Part shown: piece after piece, positions 23,206 through 35,647 of the stretch | Layout: each line of letters starts with the position of its first letter | How positions within the stretch are numbered: position 1 is the stretch's first letter | Assembly: GCF_958298935.1 (NCBI RefSeq) | Contig: NC_084933.1 | Location: 5,067,001 to 5,131,000, forward strand | DNA: 64,000 nucleotides | DNA from: Phragmites australis | Taxonomy: Eukaryota; Streptophyta; Magnoliopsida; Poales; Poaceae | Reading direction: 5' to 3' | Notes under the pieces: generated by a model | The model's database searches: none | Seen by the model: the letters and a program-made list of their open reading frames with translations, nothing else | What the model was told of the DNA's origin: nothing | Translations under genes and position numbers: made by a program

Positions 23206-25316
23206 TGTAATAATGAATTTTTTTTGAGAAAAAAAGAGAGAAGATGTTGACCAAATTTTGACTTTTTAATCCGTTGCTCGAATGGCCGATCGGAGACCGC
23301 GGTTGCGTTTATCTCGTCGAGACAAACTCATTTTGCTATTCATACGTCCATTCCGGGCACTTTGAAACTCGTAGCGAGCCCAATAAATTTAGACCGTTCG
23401 TTTTTTTTTTAAAAAGAGGATAAGTACTGGATGGATCGGTCCTCAACCCGATCCATCCAGACTCTTCACGCGCCTGCGTTTCTTTCTCTCGCTCTCTCTC
23501 TCTCCATCGCTGTTGCGCGCTGCTGTTCCCGCGCCGGCCATCGCCGCCAGAGCGTCGCGCTGCCGCGCCACCGTCCGCTGCGCGTCGCCGTCGCGCCGGA
23601 CCAGCGCGCGCTGCCACCGTGCGTCGCCGCCGCTGCGCCGTGTACCGCCCGCCGTGCGTCGCCTCTGCGCCGAGCCTCCGCTGTCACCGGCTGCTGCGCG
23701 CCGCCGGTCGTCGCCACCTGCTGCTGCCCTCTCTCTCTCTGTATTCCGACGAGCAGCCAAGCTGGCCAGAGAAGAAGCCAAATAGAGCAGCGTGGGAGAG
23801 AAGCCAGGAAGAAGAAGGAAGAAAAGGAAGAAAGAGAAAAGAAAAGAAGGGGGAAAAAAAAGAAAAAGAGAAGAAAAGGAAGAAAAAAGAAGAAAAAAAA
23901 AGAAAAAGTTGGAAATTTCAGAATTTCGTCGGATTCGTCGTCAATCTTTCGAAGGCGATTTTTCGGTAATTTCTGGATGTTTGTGGTTGGATTAAATCAA
24001 ATCAAGCAATTCGTGTCGTATCATTTCATGTGATCAATACTATGATTCGCTTCGATAATCGTTATTGATTCGAAGATAAGACATCCGAGTCGAAGTATTC
24101 TTTTCGTTCATCGAAGCGAAGTCTAAGTAATAAGAATTTTAGTTCGACTCTGAATTAGAAATACTGTATCATTTCATGTGATACAGTTCTCTGTTCAGTT
24201 GTCCGGAATATATGCGTAGACGCGAGGTTTTCTGACGTAGAGTTGACGCTTCATATTTTATGTGTTTTAAACGTGTTTTAGTGCTAATAGTATACCTGTA
24301 CAGGTGGTACTACTTCTGGGCGTTCTTGATCGAATTTCTTCGTCGCTTTTGGGTAAAAGGCAAGTAACGTGGGGGTGCGGTTCCGTGCTATGTTTATAAT
24401 CATGTCTTACTTCTTTTGCAAATAAAATTGAAGTATATAGTTTTCTTTTCTAATCCATTTAAATCATGGTTGATGTTGCATTCGATTGTTTGAATCAATG
24501 TTTTCTTATTGATTTGGATTGTACCTTTGTCTTCATGAATCAGTTTGTCTTCGTGAATCAGTTGTGGTTTTATCATGAGCCATTCAAAAAGGAATAAAGA
24601 ATTGACGTCAATTTACATGCATACATATGCATTTATGCACTTCATATGGTGATAAAGGTCGATCACTGCCATCGTGCGTGATTCGTACCGGTACATGGAG
24701 TTGCATGAGATGTTGGCATCGTTCAGCTCTCAAATAGAGTTGCATCATGGCATTTATACATTTTTTTTATGAAATCTGGAGAATACAATATTCTGGGGGT
24801 TGAATGCCATATTTTGGGGGAGAACGGGTTGGAGTTTATCGTTGTTTCCTCGACAAATATTCTGAAATGACAATCTCTTTAAAACCATGTGTTTTGCTTG
24901 TTGATGTGAGAAGAATGTTTATTCCCAAATACTTTTAAACTGAGTGAGATGTGTTTATATTCATAGCTGTTACTTGCTGAGCTCATCTCACCTCCTGTTA
25001 AATCCTTTACAGGTGTGTTTAGATGCTGATGTGCATGTTGGGGATGATTTTGGGTAGCCGCACACACTACCACATCATCATGTTGATAGCTCAACCGGTG
25101 TTTAGAAGATGTGCCTGTGATGGCCTGTCGTTTGTTTTGATTTTATTGTGATAGACGCGGGTAGTGTCCTGACGGTTTTTATATATATGCTTGTTATATC
25201 TGTTTTTGGCTGCCTGTGAACTTTCATTTGGTCAGTTATATCTTTCTATAGAGGAAATACTGTCAAAATATCCTATTTTTAAATAATTAGACTTAGTTGT
25301 AAAGTAGGGTGTTACA
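23206..25316 (+). repeat. 3' LTR of gypsy copy 1
   Basis: The LTR is nearly identical to 16384-18449, with small indels such as the longer T-run near 23402-23411 and an extra tcaaccc-containing insertion near 23445. This indicates fairly recent insertion. Confidence 0.9.
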
Positions 25317-25321
25317 CCTTT

Positions 25322-25690
25322 GGGAAGGACAATTGCATATCACATGGCGAAAAACAGCAGTGTCAAAGGAAGGCACAACCCAAGGTAGCGGCCTCCGGAA
25401 CCATCTTCGACTACAATGAAGAGTAGCACAACCGAAAGTAGCTGCTACTGGAGCCACCTTTGGGTGGGCTTCACAGCTGGGACCTAGCCAACAGTAGTAG
25501 TAGTTGTAACTACTCTTAGCAGAAGATATCTTTTTACTACTGTGCACATTGAATATTCGATTGGTCTAAGGAAAATATGATAAAAGAGTTGGAAGTTGTT
25601 GAGTATGAACTATAAATGCCTCTATCGCTTGGTCAGAGAGAAGGTACCCCTCTCGAGACTACCCGAGCTCACAGTCAATACACAGCACCC
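25322..25690. other. Intergenic spacer between gypsy copy 1 and a CACTA-like element
   Basis: No gene is seen. It is probably part of the pre-insertion locus downstream of the ABCG relic. Confidence 0.3.
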
Positions 25691-25691
25691 T

Positions 25692-26540
25692 ATCGCTACA
25701 CCAAAACACCTTATCAATATCGATTTAAAATTATTATGAGTAACAGGTTTTAAATCGATACTGATTACTCGGCACTGATAGTCACTCGATTCAACGTTTT
25801 TTGGGTTGAAAAAAAATTTAATATTTTTTTTCGCGACAAGAGGCACCCGACCAGAGACTGTCCACCTGACCGTGCCTAATATTAGCAAACTCACGTGATA
25901 TTTGATCGCATCCGGCAACCAAAACTTGAACTCAAGTCCTCCTGTACGTACGCATGAACCCTCTAACTATCTCAGCTATTGTCTGTTCGTGAGTATAGTA
26001 GCAAAATAATTTTTTTTGACATATTCTGATAGAACGTTTGAATAACTATTTGGATATCTAAATGATCTCAAATAAAAAAGTGATAAACTACAAAGTTATA
26101 GATCTCGTCGAGAGCTATAATTTTTATATAAAGCTTTTCGCCATCCGATTTCGTGTGAAAAAGTTATGAATTTTTACTCTGAGCTGTCATCGACTACTGC
26201 TGCAACTTTATTAGAATTATTTGGATATTTAAATGACCTTAAATTAAAAAGTTTTCAACTACAAAATTTTAGATCTCATCGAGAGCTATAATTTTTATAT
26301 AAATTTTTTCCCTATCCGACTTCGTGTGAAAAAGTTATGAATTTTTAAGATGAGCTGTGACAGTAACAATTATCAGTATCGATTCGTAAATAGAACCGGT
26401 ACCGATACAGTCACTATCAATATCGGTTCTTATCTCTTTAACTATTCTTCGCATGCTAAAATTTAAGAACCAACATTGATACGTCTTTAGTGTCGATTAC
26501 TATTGAACCGATACTGATAAAGAGCTACATATATAGTGTT
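25692..26540. mobile_element. CACTA-like non-autonomous element, ~850 bp
   Basis: The left edge, CGCTACACCAAAACACC followed by ttatcaatatcg, pairs loosely with the complement of the right edge (CACTATATATG followed by ctctttatcagtatcgg). Copies of the subterminal motif atcagtatcggtt occur in both orientations near each end. Internally two similar ~110 bp blocks each contain gatctc atcgagagctataattttta and gtgtgaaaaagttatgaattttt. No target duplication is clear. Confidence 0.5.
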
Positions 26541-26749
26541 GTATCAATGTAAAAAAAAAAACCCTAAGCGAACCGGAAAGACACAGGCGTGGAGGTGGGG
26601 AGCAAAGATCGCATGGATGCCGAAGATCCTGGGATGGCAAATCAGACAGACCGTAGCCCGTCTCGCGCAAGGAAGAAGGAGCTGCTCTACAGGTGGAAGC
26701 AGAGGCAGCCGAGCTTCGAAGTATGCTAGAACAAGAGCGGCTGGCAGCA
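26541..26749 (+). other. Short unassigned segment, possibly a truncated exon
   Basis: An open frame from ATG 26613 (MDAEDPGMANQTDRSPSRA, then a basic KKELLYRWKQ stretch) runs to the insertion site of gypsy copy 2. In another frame the last 40 bases read as a short charged helix. It may be the start of a gene interrupted by the retrotransposon, but I cannot identify it. Confidence 0.25.
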
Positions 26750-29700
26750 TGTAATACCGAATTTTTTGAAAAAAAAGAGAGAAGATTTTGACTAAAAGTT
26801 GACTTTTTGATCCGTTGCTCGTATGGACGATCGGAGACCGTGGTTGCGTTCATCTCATCGAGACGAACCCATTTTGTTATTCATATGTCCGTTCCGGGTA
26901 CTTTGTGACCCGTAGCAAGCCCAATAAATTTAAACCGTTCGTTATTTTTAAAATAAAAAAAAAAAAAGATAAGTATCGGATGGATCGGCCCTCAACCCGA
27001 TTCATCCAGACACTTCGAGCCGTTCGCGTTCGCCTCTCTCTCTCTTTTTCTCTCTCTCCGTTGCCGCTGTTCACGCGTGCTGCGTGCTCGTCGGCCGTCC
27101 TGCCTATTCCAGCCGCCGCTGCGCCGTGCTGTCTCAGCCGGCTCGCCGCGCCTCTGCGCTGCGTGCCGGCGCTGTCACGCGCCTGCGAGCCGGGCACCGC
27201 TGCCGTCCGCTGCGCCGGCCGCTCGCCGCTCGCCGGTGCTGTGCGACGCCGTCGCTGCTGCTGTGCGCGCTCGCTCTGCGCCAGCCGCTGTGAAGAAGCA
27301 AGCAGCAGGCAGCACCAAAGAAGCAAGCAAGCTGCCGGCCGAGCAAAGAAGCCAGGAAAAAAAAAGGAGAAAAGAAAAGAAAAGAAAAGGAAAGAGAAAA
27401 AAAAAAAGAAGAAGAAAGAAAAAAAAAGGAAAAAAAGAAGGAAAAGAGAAAAGTTGGAAATTTTGTAATTTTTGTCGGATTTGTCGTCAATCCTTCGAAG
27501 GTGATTCCTCGGTAATTCCTGGACATTTATGGTTGAGTCGAATCAATCAATTTCATTCGTATCATTTCATATGATCAACAGTCTGATTCGTTTCGATAAT
27601 CATTATTGGTTCGAAGATACGACATTCGAGTCGTAGTATTCTTTTCGTTCATCGGAGCGAAGTCTAATTAGTGAGATTTTTTTTGGCTCGACTCTGAATT
27701 GGAAATAGTGTATCATTTCATGTGATACAGTTTTCTGTTCAGTTTTCCAAAATATAGGCGTATCTGCGACGTTTTCAGGCGTAGGTTTGACGCTTCATAT
27801 TTTATGTGTTTTAATGTGTTTTAGTGCTAATAATATACCTGTACAGGTGGTACTATTTTCGGACATTCTTGATCGAAATTTCTTCGTCGCTTTTGGTAAA
27901 AGGCAAGTAACGTGGGGGGTGTAATTTAATGCTATGTTTATATTCATGTCTTACTTCTTTCACAGATAAAATTGAAATATTTGATATTTTTTTTTAATTT
28001 ATTCATATGATGAATGATGTCGCATTTGACGAATTAAATCAATGTCATTTCATTGATTTTGAGTATATCGTTGATGTTATGAGCTAGTAGTGGTGATACT
28101 CATGGAAAAGAATCATCAAAAGAAAATAAGAATTGACGTCAATTCATATGCATACATATGCATTTATGCACTTCATATGGTGATAAAGGCCGATCACTGC
28201 TATCGTGCGTGATTCGTACCGGTACATGGAGTTGCATGAGAGGTTGGCATCGTCCAGCGCAAAACTCTCAAATAGAGTTGCATCATGGCATTCATACATT
28301 TATTACAATGTATACAGAATCCGAAAGGGGTTAGTGCCATGATATATGGGAGACCATATTGGAGTTTGTTGTTGTGTTTTCACTGACAGGTGAATCAAGA
28401 TTGTTATGGCTAAAAACTCCTATGTTTTGGCTTTTCGTGGTGAGAAAAATATTTGTATCTAAAATAGTCTTTAATCTAGTGAGATATATTTATATTCATA
28501 GCCGTTACTTGCTGAGCTTGTCTGACCCCTGTTAAATCTTTTACTGGTATATTTAGATGTTGACGTGCATTTTGGGGATGGATCTTGGTAGTTGCACGCT
28601 CTACCTCATCACAATGTTGATAACTCAACCGGTGTTTAGAAGTTGTGTTTTTGGTGGTCTGTCGTTTGTTTTGTATATGTTGTGGTAAGACGCTGGTAGC
28701 GTCGTGAAGATTGCTATATATGTTAGTTATATCTTATTTTGTCTGCCTGTGATCTTTTTCTTGTGGTCAGTTATACCATCCTATAGAGGAAATGCTGCCA
28801 AAATTTCATATTTTCATATAATTATGCTTAGTTGTAAAGTAGGGTGTTACAGTTTGGTATTAGAGCCTAGGCTTTAGGTCCTAGGTAATTGAATGATGAA
28901 CCTGACACACTTGCACAATTAGAATGGGTATGGGATGCATTGCATTGCGTACGTCTTGTTTATCTTTGTTCGCTTATGTTCACTATCTCAGATAAGTACT
29001 ATTGAAGTTACTTGTTTGATTCTCCACATATTCTTTAGTGTTTTATCATTGATATATATTGTTAAGTTCCGTTGGAATGGTGAAATTGTCAGGGCGTTAA
29101 AATGGTTACCTTGGTCATTAGAACCTGAGAAGCTTCAGAGGATTAATAGCATAACTGTTGTATGGCACTGTAGATGGGTTAAGTGGAGGGCCCCCATGAT
29201 GCCTTTTCTGCATTGCCAGGTGAGGTTGACCAAGAGTTAGGTTTGCGATCCAACTATCCACATACAGAGCGAATGTTTTGGGTACGAGATGGACTGGCCC
29301 CCATGTCGTTGACCTTAACTATTCATTCTTGGAATGTCGGAGAAATGGATCGATGTGTGCCTTACCATAGAAGATAAGGTGATAATGTTTTCAACCTAAC
29401 CATTAGAATGGTGTAGGATTTCTTTTTCCCATGGAGTCGGGGCGATCTTTTTACCGATTGTGTGAAGATGTGTTGATAGTGAGATCCTAATAGGGTTCTG
29501 GGAGTTTTTTCTAATCTTTTGCTAGACTTGTACCCTAGTTGTTGATGTTTTGAGGATTAGTTAACACCTCGTGTTTAAGTTGAAATGTTTACATACCTTA
29601 TGTGCCAGTTTCTTTAATATCTGAGAATAATCTTTTGTGGTTGGAATATCTATGCATGTTTGAAAATGATTATTTGAGGTAGTTATTTTGTTAAGTTAGC

Positions 29701-31559
29701 CTTTGTGGAATAGTCCACTGGCCATTGGAGTTAGAGATATCGATTGCGTTGAAACAACTGATTTGCATCGAAGTGATGCTAATGGAGCGACACCTTCCTT
29801 AAGGAGGCATCAGTTGTTTTGAACCTGTTTTGTGAGGTTTCACAATTGGAATACCTAAGGTTGTTCCTTGCGGGGCGGAGGTAGAGATTTTGGTTGAATC
29901 GTGTTATGTTTCTGATATCGCTTAGCTAAACCTGTCATCCTTGACATGGGAATTGATTTGCCTTGAAGCTTGAAGCCAAGAATATACTTGGGTTGTAGGA
30001 GCATTGGTGTGGTCAGGGGTTTGTTGAATAGTCTATGACCTATAACATCACGATAGGATGCTAAATTGGCTTGTCACCATTGGAGCATTATCAATTGAAC
30101 CTAGTGAGTTTTGCTCGTTGAGTGAATATTGAAATTTAAGGTCGCCTGAACTTTTCCTGACCTAATAACCAAAGGTATTGTTTGTGGTATTTTATGGACA
30201 GATTTTTTAATGTGATCCATTCTAGAACTTTGTTTCCTATTGGCTCTTGTGGAGTGAATGGAGTTAAAGAAGTAATTGACTAATTTCTGACGTGAGAGTT
30301 TTGGATTTCTATTTGTGACCCAGTTTTCTCTTAGGATGGAGATTTGACTGAGAGATGCCTGAGTGGGTTTACATGTTGGAAGTTTGTCTCTATTGGGAGT
30401 AAGTCTATCCAAACCCTGGTTCAAGGGAAGAGTGTTGTCAAAGTAGAGTTCATTCCGGAATTTAAGTGTTGAGATTAGAGTTATGTTTGGGAGCTAAGGG
30501 TTGCTCCCCTGTTTAAAGGAGTGTGGTGAAAGAGGATGAACTATTGGGGTGTATCTTTGTAGTTTTGTTGCTGTTCAGGAGAGGGTATGCCTTCTAAGGA
30601 CCTGGAGAGAAGCATTGTATGCTAACGCTCAACCCGTTGACGCTAAACTGGTGTTTCAAATGGTGTTTTCTAAACTAAATTTGCAAAATAACTAAATTGG
30701 AGTTGGATTAACAGGGTTGAGTTTGTAGAAGTCATATTTTCAACCCTCTCCATGAGCTTTCCGCAGTGATCATCTTGTCGGTTTGATTAACCGATGTCTT
30801 TCCAACTTTTGAGGAGGATGTTTTTTGCATGCAATTTTACTTTGAAGAAGTTGTAGTGTAGTTACCGATAGTATGACTGGCCTGGGAATGTGAGCAAGAT
30901 GTGAAGTTCTTTAGTATGCTAGTTTGGCATGTTTCTGAATGTTCCGGTCAACACAACTTACCTATTGGTCCAACTGCCTCTGTATGGAAGTGTTCTGGTA
31001 TTCAAGTTGGAAAGTGCAAATCTAAACTTGTACCATGAAGGATGAGTCGTTAGATGTTCGGAAGGATTGAATTAGGCAAGTGGTTGTAATCTCCTGATCA
31101 CCCCTTCTAGACTTGGTGATACATCGGGATGAGAATGACCAACTGGAGGTTTATATCTTAACGTTGTGACTGTCTCTTGTATAGATCTACCCACACTCGT
31201 ATTTTTGGAGTTAGTGATGTTGGTAGAAGAGGTGAAGTGTTGATGTTTCTTTAATCCTGAACCATAAAGGTTTTAAATTGATCCTCCCTGTGAAGGAGTT
31301 GAAGTTGAAGCGAAGAAGGTTTATATTCTTATTGGGGGTTTCGATCCGAGTTTGTGGAGTTAGCCAAACAATATTTTTGGTGTGATTGCATCCACCAAAA
31401 AGGATGTTTCTAGGCAACTAATGCCTTGGTTTTAGAACTAGTCGAAGAGAGTGTCTCATAATTGGCTGGTATAGTATTAGCAGAAATGTTGTGTGTTCTT
31501 TGATTCGTTTTCCCTTCTAAGAGTGAGAAGGCAACGAAATGGTAAAGGCCGTCCAATGT

Positions 31560-33501
31560 AACCAAGATTCGGAGTTTTCTTGGATTCGCTGGCCATTACG
31601 GACATTTTATACAAGGTTCTTCCTTTATTGCAAAGCCTATGATTAGACTTACCGAGAAGTGTGTTCCATTTGTATGGACTAATGAATGTGAGACCAATTT
31701 TCAAACTTTGAAGAATAAGTCAGTGAATGCTCCCATTCTGGCTTTGCCCGAGAGTGGCAAGCGTTTTGTAGTCTACACCGATATTTTCTGAATTGGACTT
31801 GACTGTGTGCTTATGCAAGGAGGTCAAATAATTGCATATGCTTTCAAACAATTGAAAACTCATGAACAGAATTACCCCACTCATGACTTAGAATTGGCTG
31901 CAATGGTTTTTGCCTTGAAGAGTTGGAGGCATTACCTGTATTGCGAGTCATGTGATATTTTCACTGATCATAAGAGTCTCAAGTACATTTTCACTCAAAG
32001 AGATCTGAATTTGAGACAACGAAGATGGTTAGAATTAATCGAAAACTATGATCTGACAATTCATTATCATCCAGGAAAGACAAATGTGGTAGCAGATGCA
32101 CTTAGCATAATAGGTGTTCCTAAAATCCGTAATGTCTATACTGTTGGATTCGAGCCGGATGAAGATTTCTTTTGTTTTACTAGTACGATACAGAAGGAGA
32201 CTCAAATGTTTATTTAGTTTGCTATACCTGAGTGTATTCATGAAGCTCAACAATATGATCGTCTTCTTTTAGAAGTTCGAAAGAGGACTTCGATGAAAAA
32301 ATTCAAAAGAATTTACCATTGATGAGAATGGCGTAATACGCTTCAGAGGACGTCTTTGTGTACCACAAAAGGCAGATGTGGAAATGAATATCTTGAGAGA
32401 GGCCCACTGGACTCCTTATACAATTCATCTGGGTGGAACCAAAATGTATTGAGATCTAAAACTAAATTTTTGGTGGAAAAGGATGAAAGTGGATATTACT
32501 AAGTACGTTGCAGCTTGTGGTGTCTACCAACAAGTAAAGGCTAAGCACAAAAGACCTGTAGGGTTAATGCAATTCTTGGAAATCCCAGAGTGGAAATGGG
32601 AACATATCACTATGGACTTCGTAATCGGGTTGCTCATTCACCTTGAGGTAGAAATGCCATTTGGGTTATCGTGGATAGGCTTACCAAATCTGCACATTTC
32701 ATCCCAATGAAAACAACTGGTTCGGCACATAACTTAGCCCCCTTGAATATAAGGAAATAGTGAGGTTGCATAACGTGCCAAAGTCGATCACTTCAGGCCG
32801 AGATTCCAAATTTGTATCCTAGTTTTAGCATAATTTGCTTATAATAATAGCTATCAAGCTAGTATTTGGATGGCTCCTTTTGAGGCCTTGTATGGCCAAA
32901 GGTGTGTTTCCCCTTTGTGTTGGGATTCTGTTGGAGAGAGTCACTGCTTGGTCCAGATTTGGTTCAGCAAATATCAGAAAAGGTATACCAAATACGTCAG
33001 AACCTGTTGGCTGCTCAAAGTTGACAGAAGAGCTATGCAGATACCCGGAGACGAGACCTAGAATTTTCAGTTGGTGACTATGTTCTTCTCAGAGTGTCGC
33101 CAACCAAAGGTGTTGCACGTTTTGGTATCTCTGGAAAGCTTAACCCGAGGTACATTGGCCCATTTCTAATCACAGCCCGAGTAGGCAATTTCGCGTACCG
33201 TCTTGAATTACCAGACTCAATGAGTGGAGTACATAATGTCTTCCATGTTTCTATGCTATGAAAATATCTGAGAGACCCTAAGCATAAAATTGATGTTGAA
33301 TCAATCATGATAGAGAAAGACCTGACCATAAAGTGCCACCCAGTACGTATTCTGGATTCCTCAGAGCGAGTCATGAGAAGGAGAACTATCAAGTTTGTGA
33401 GAGTCCTTTGGACAAGTCAATCAGAACGAGAAGCAACTTGGAAACTTGAAGAACAAATGCGCAAGGAGTATCCTGAGCTCTTTGAGACTGGCGAGTCATA
33501 A
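31560..33501 (+). pseudogene. Gypsy pol remnant, copy 2
   Basis: The content and order are the same as in copy 1: reverse transcriptase thumb, RNase H (an uninterrupted frame 31807-32217 with [20 protein letters not shown]), broken integrase, and a C-terminal tail with VLWTSQSEREATWKLEEQM. RNase H keeps reading through the point where copy 1 has a stop, but its upstream part has a TGA near 31790. The integrase core shows the same internal deletion after DSKFVS as copy 1. Confidence 0.85.
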
Positions 33502-33596
33502 GTTTTGAAATATTTTACCTCCATTCCATAGTTGCCATGGAAGCGGCAGAATTCGGGGACGAATTCCTTTAAGGGGGGGGGGGGGGGGTGGGGGAA

Positions 33597-35647
33597 TGTA
33601 ATACCGATTTTTTTTGAAAAAAAGAGAGAGAAGATTTTGCCCAAAAGTTGACTTCTTGATCCGTTGCTCGTATGGACGATCGGAGACCGTGGTTGCGTTC
33701 ATCTCGTCGAGATGAACCCATTTTGCTATTCATATGTCCATTCCGGGCACTTTGTGACCCGTAGCAAGCCCAATAAATTTAGATTGTTCGTTGTTCTTAA
33801 AAAAAATAAAAAAAGGAAAGATAAGTATTGGATGGATCGGCCCTCAACCCGATCCATCCAGACACTTCGAGCCGCTCGCGTTCGCCTCTCTCTCTCTTTT
33901 TCTCTCTCTCCATCGCCGCTGTTCACGCGTGCTGCGTGCTCATCGACCGTCCTGCCTGCTCCAGCTGCCGCTGCGCCGTGCTGCCTCCGCCGGCTCACCG
34001 CGCCTCTGCGCCGCGTGCCTGCGCTGTCGCGCGCCTGTGAGCCGGGCACCGCTGCCGTCCACCGCGCTGGCCGCTCGCCGCTCGCCGGTGCTGTGCGACG
34101 CCGTCGCTGTTGCTGTGCGCGCTCGCTCTGCGCCAGCCGCTGTGAAGAAGCAAGCAGCAGGCAGCACCGAAGAAGCAAGCAAGCTGCCGGCCGAGCAAAG
34201 AAGCCAGGAAAAAAAAGGAGAAAAGAAAAGAAAAGAAAAGGAAAGAGAAAAAAAAGAAGAAGAAAGAAAAAAAAGGAAAAAAAGAAGGAAAAGAGAAAAG
34301 TTGGAAATTTTGTAATTTTTGTCGGATTCGTCGTCAACCCTTCGAAGGTGATTCCTCGGTAATTCCTGGACGTTTATGGTTGAATCGAATCAATCAATTT
34401 CATTCGTATCATTTCATATGATCAACAGTCTGATTCGTTTCGATAATCATTATTGGTTCGAAGATACGACATTCGAGTCGTAGTATTCTTTTCGTTCATC
34501 GGAGCGAAGTCTAATTAGTGAGATTTTTTTTGGCTCGACTCTGAATTGGAAATAGTGTATCATTTCATGTGATACAGTTTTCTGTTCAGTTTTCCGAAAT
34601 ATAGGCGTATCTGCGACGTTTTCAGGCGTAGGTTTGACGCTTCATATTTTATGTGTTTTAATGTGTTTTAGTGCTAATAATATACCTGTACAGGTGGTAC
34701 TATTTTCGGACATTCTTGATCGAAATTTCTTCGTCGCTTTTGGTAAAAGGCAAGTAACGTGGGGGGTGTAATTTAATGCTATGTTTATATTCATGTCTTA
34801 CTTCTTTCACAGATAAAATTGAAATATTTGATATTTTTTTTTTCAATTTATTCATATGATGAATGATGTCGCATTTGATGAATTAAATCAATGTCATTTC
34901 ATTGATTTTGAGTATATCGTTGATGTTATGAGCTAGTAGTGGTGATACTCATGGAAAAGAATCATCAAAAGAAAATAGGAATTGACGTCAATTCACATGC
35001 ATACATATGCATTTATGCACTTCATATGGTGATAAAGGCCGATCACTGCCATCGTGCGTGATTCGTACCGGTACATGGAGTTGCATGAGAGGTTGGCATC
35101 GTCCAGCGCAAAACTCTCAAATGGAGTTGCATCATGGCATTCATACATTTATTACAATGTATACAGAATCCGAAAGGGGTTAGTGCCATGATATATGGGA
35201 GACCGTATTGGAGTTTGTTGTTGTGTTTTCACCGACAGGTGAATCAAGATTGTTATGGCTAAAAACTCCTATGTTTTGGCTTTTCGTGGTGAGAAAAATA
35301 TTTGTATCTGAAATAGTCTTTAATCTAGTGAGATATATTTATATTCATAGCCGTTACTTGCTGACCTTGTCTCACCCCTGTTAAATCTTTTACAGGTACA
35401 TTTAGATGTTGACATGCATTTTGGGGATGGATCTTGGTAGTTGCACGCTCTACCTCATCACAATATTGATAACTCAACCGGTGTTTAGAAGTTGTGTTTT
35501 TGGTGGTCTGTCGTTTGTTTTGTATATGTTGTGGTAAGACGCTGGTAGCGTCGTGACGATTGCTATATATGTTGGTTATATCTTATTTTGTCTGCCTGTG
35601 ATCTTTTTCTTGTGGTCAGTTATACCGTCCTATAGAGGAAATGCTGC
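33597..35647 (+). repeat. 3' LTR of gypsy copy 2, truncated
   Basis: Closely similar to 26750-28790. It ends at gaggaaatgctgc, where the 5' LTR continues for about 60 more bases to TTACA. Confidence 0.88.

Larger units (their letters stand above)
16384..25316 (+). mobile_element. Ty3/gypsy LTR retrotransposon, copy 1, non-autonomous
   Basis: The element has 5' LTR 16384-18449 and 3' LTR 23206-25316, both beginning TGTAATA and ending TTACA. Its primer site TGGTATCAGAGC (18453-18464, initiator-Met tRNA) follows the 5' LTR, and a purine tract lies at 23193-23205. Flanking 5 bp sequences are ccttc (16379-16383) and ccttt (25317-25321), a plausible target duplication with one change. The internal region is only ~4.75 kb. 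Pol remnants run from the end of reverse transcriptase through RNase H and integrase to a chromodomain-like tail, on the plus strand. No gag, protease or reverse transcriptase palm is recognisable. The coding remnants have stops and an integrase core deletion. Confidence 0.9.
26750..35647 (+). mobile_element. Ty3/gypsy LTR retrotransposon, copy 2, 3' LTR truncated
   Basis: The 5' LTR is 26750-28851 (TGTAATACCG to GGTGTTACA). The primer site, TGGTATTAGAGC, begins at 28855 and has one mismatch to the initiator-Met tRNA site. The purine tract before 33597 has grown into a 20+ base G-run (33572-33594). The 3' LTR starts at 33597 and stops at 35647, about 60 bp short of its expected end, where copia sequence begins. 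The internal region is collinear with copy 1 and shares its defects. The flanking 5 bp at the left (cagca) cannot be matched because the right junction is lost. Confidence 0.88.
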
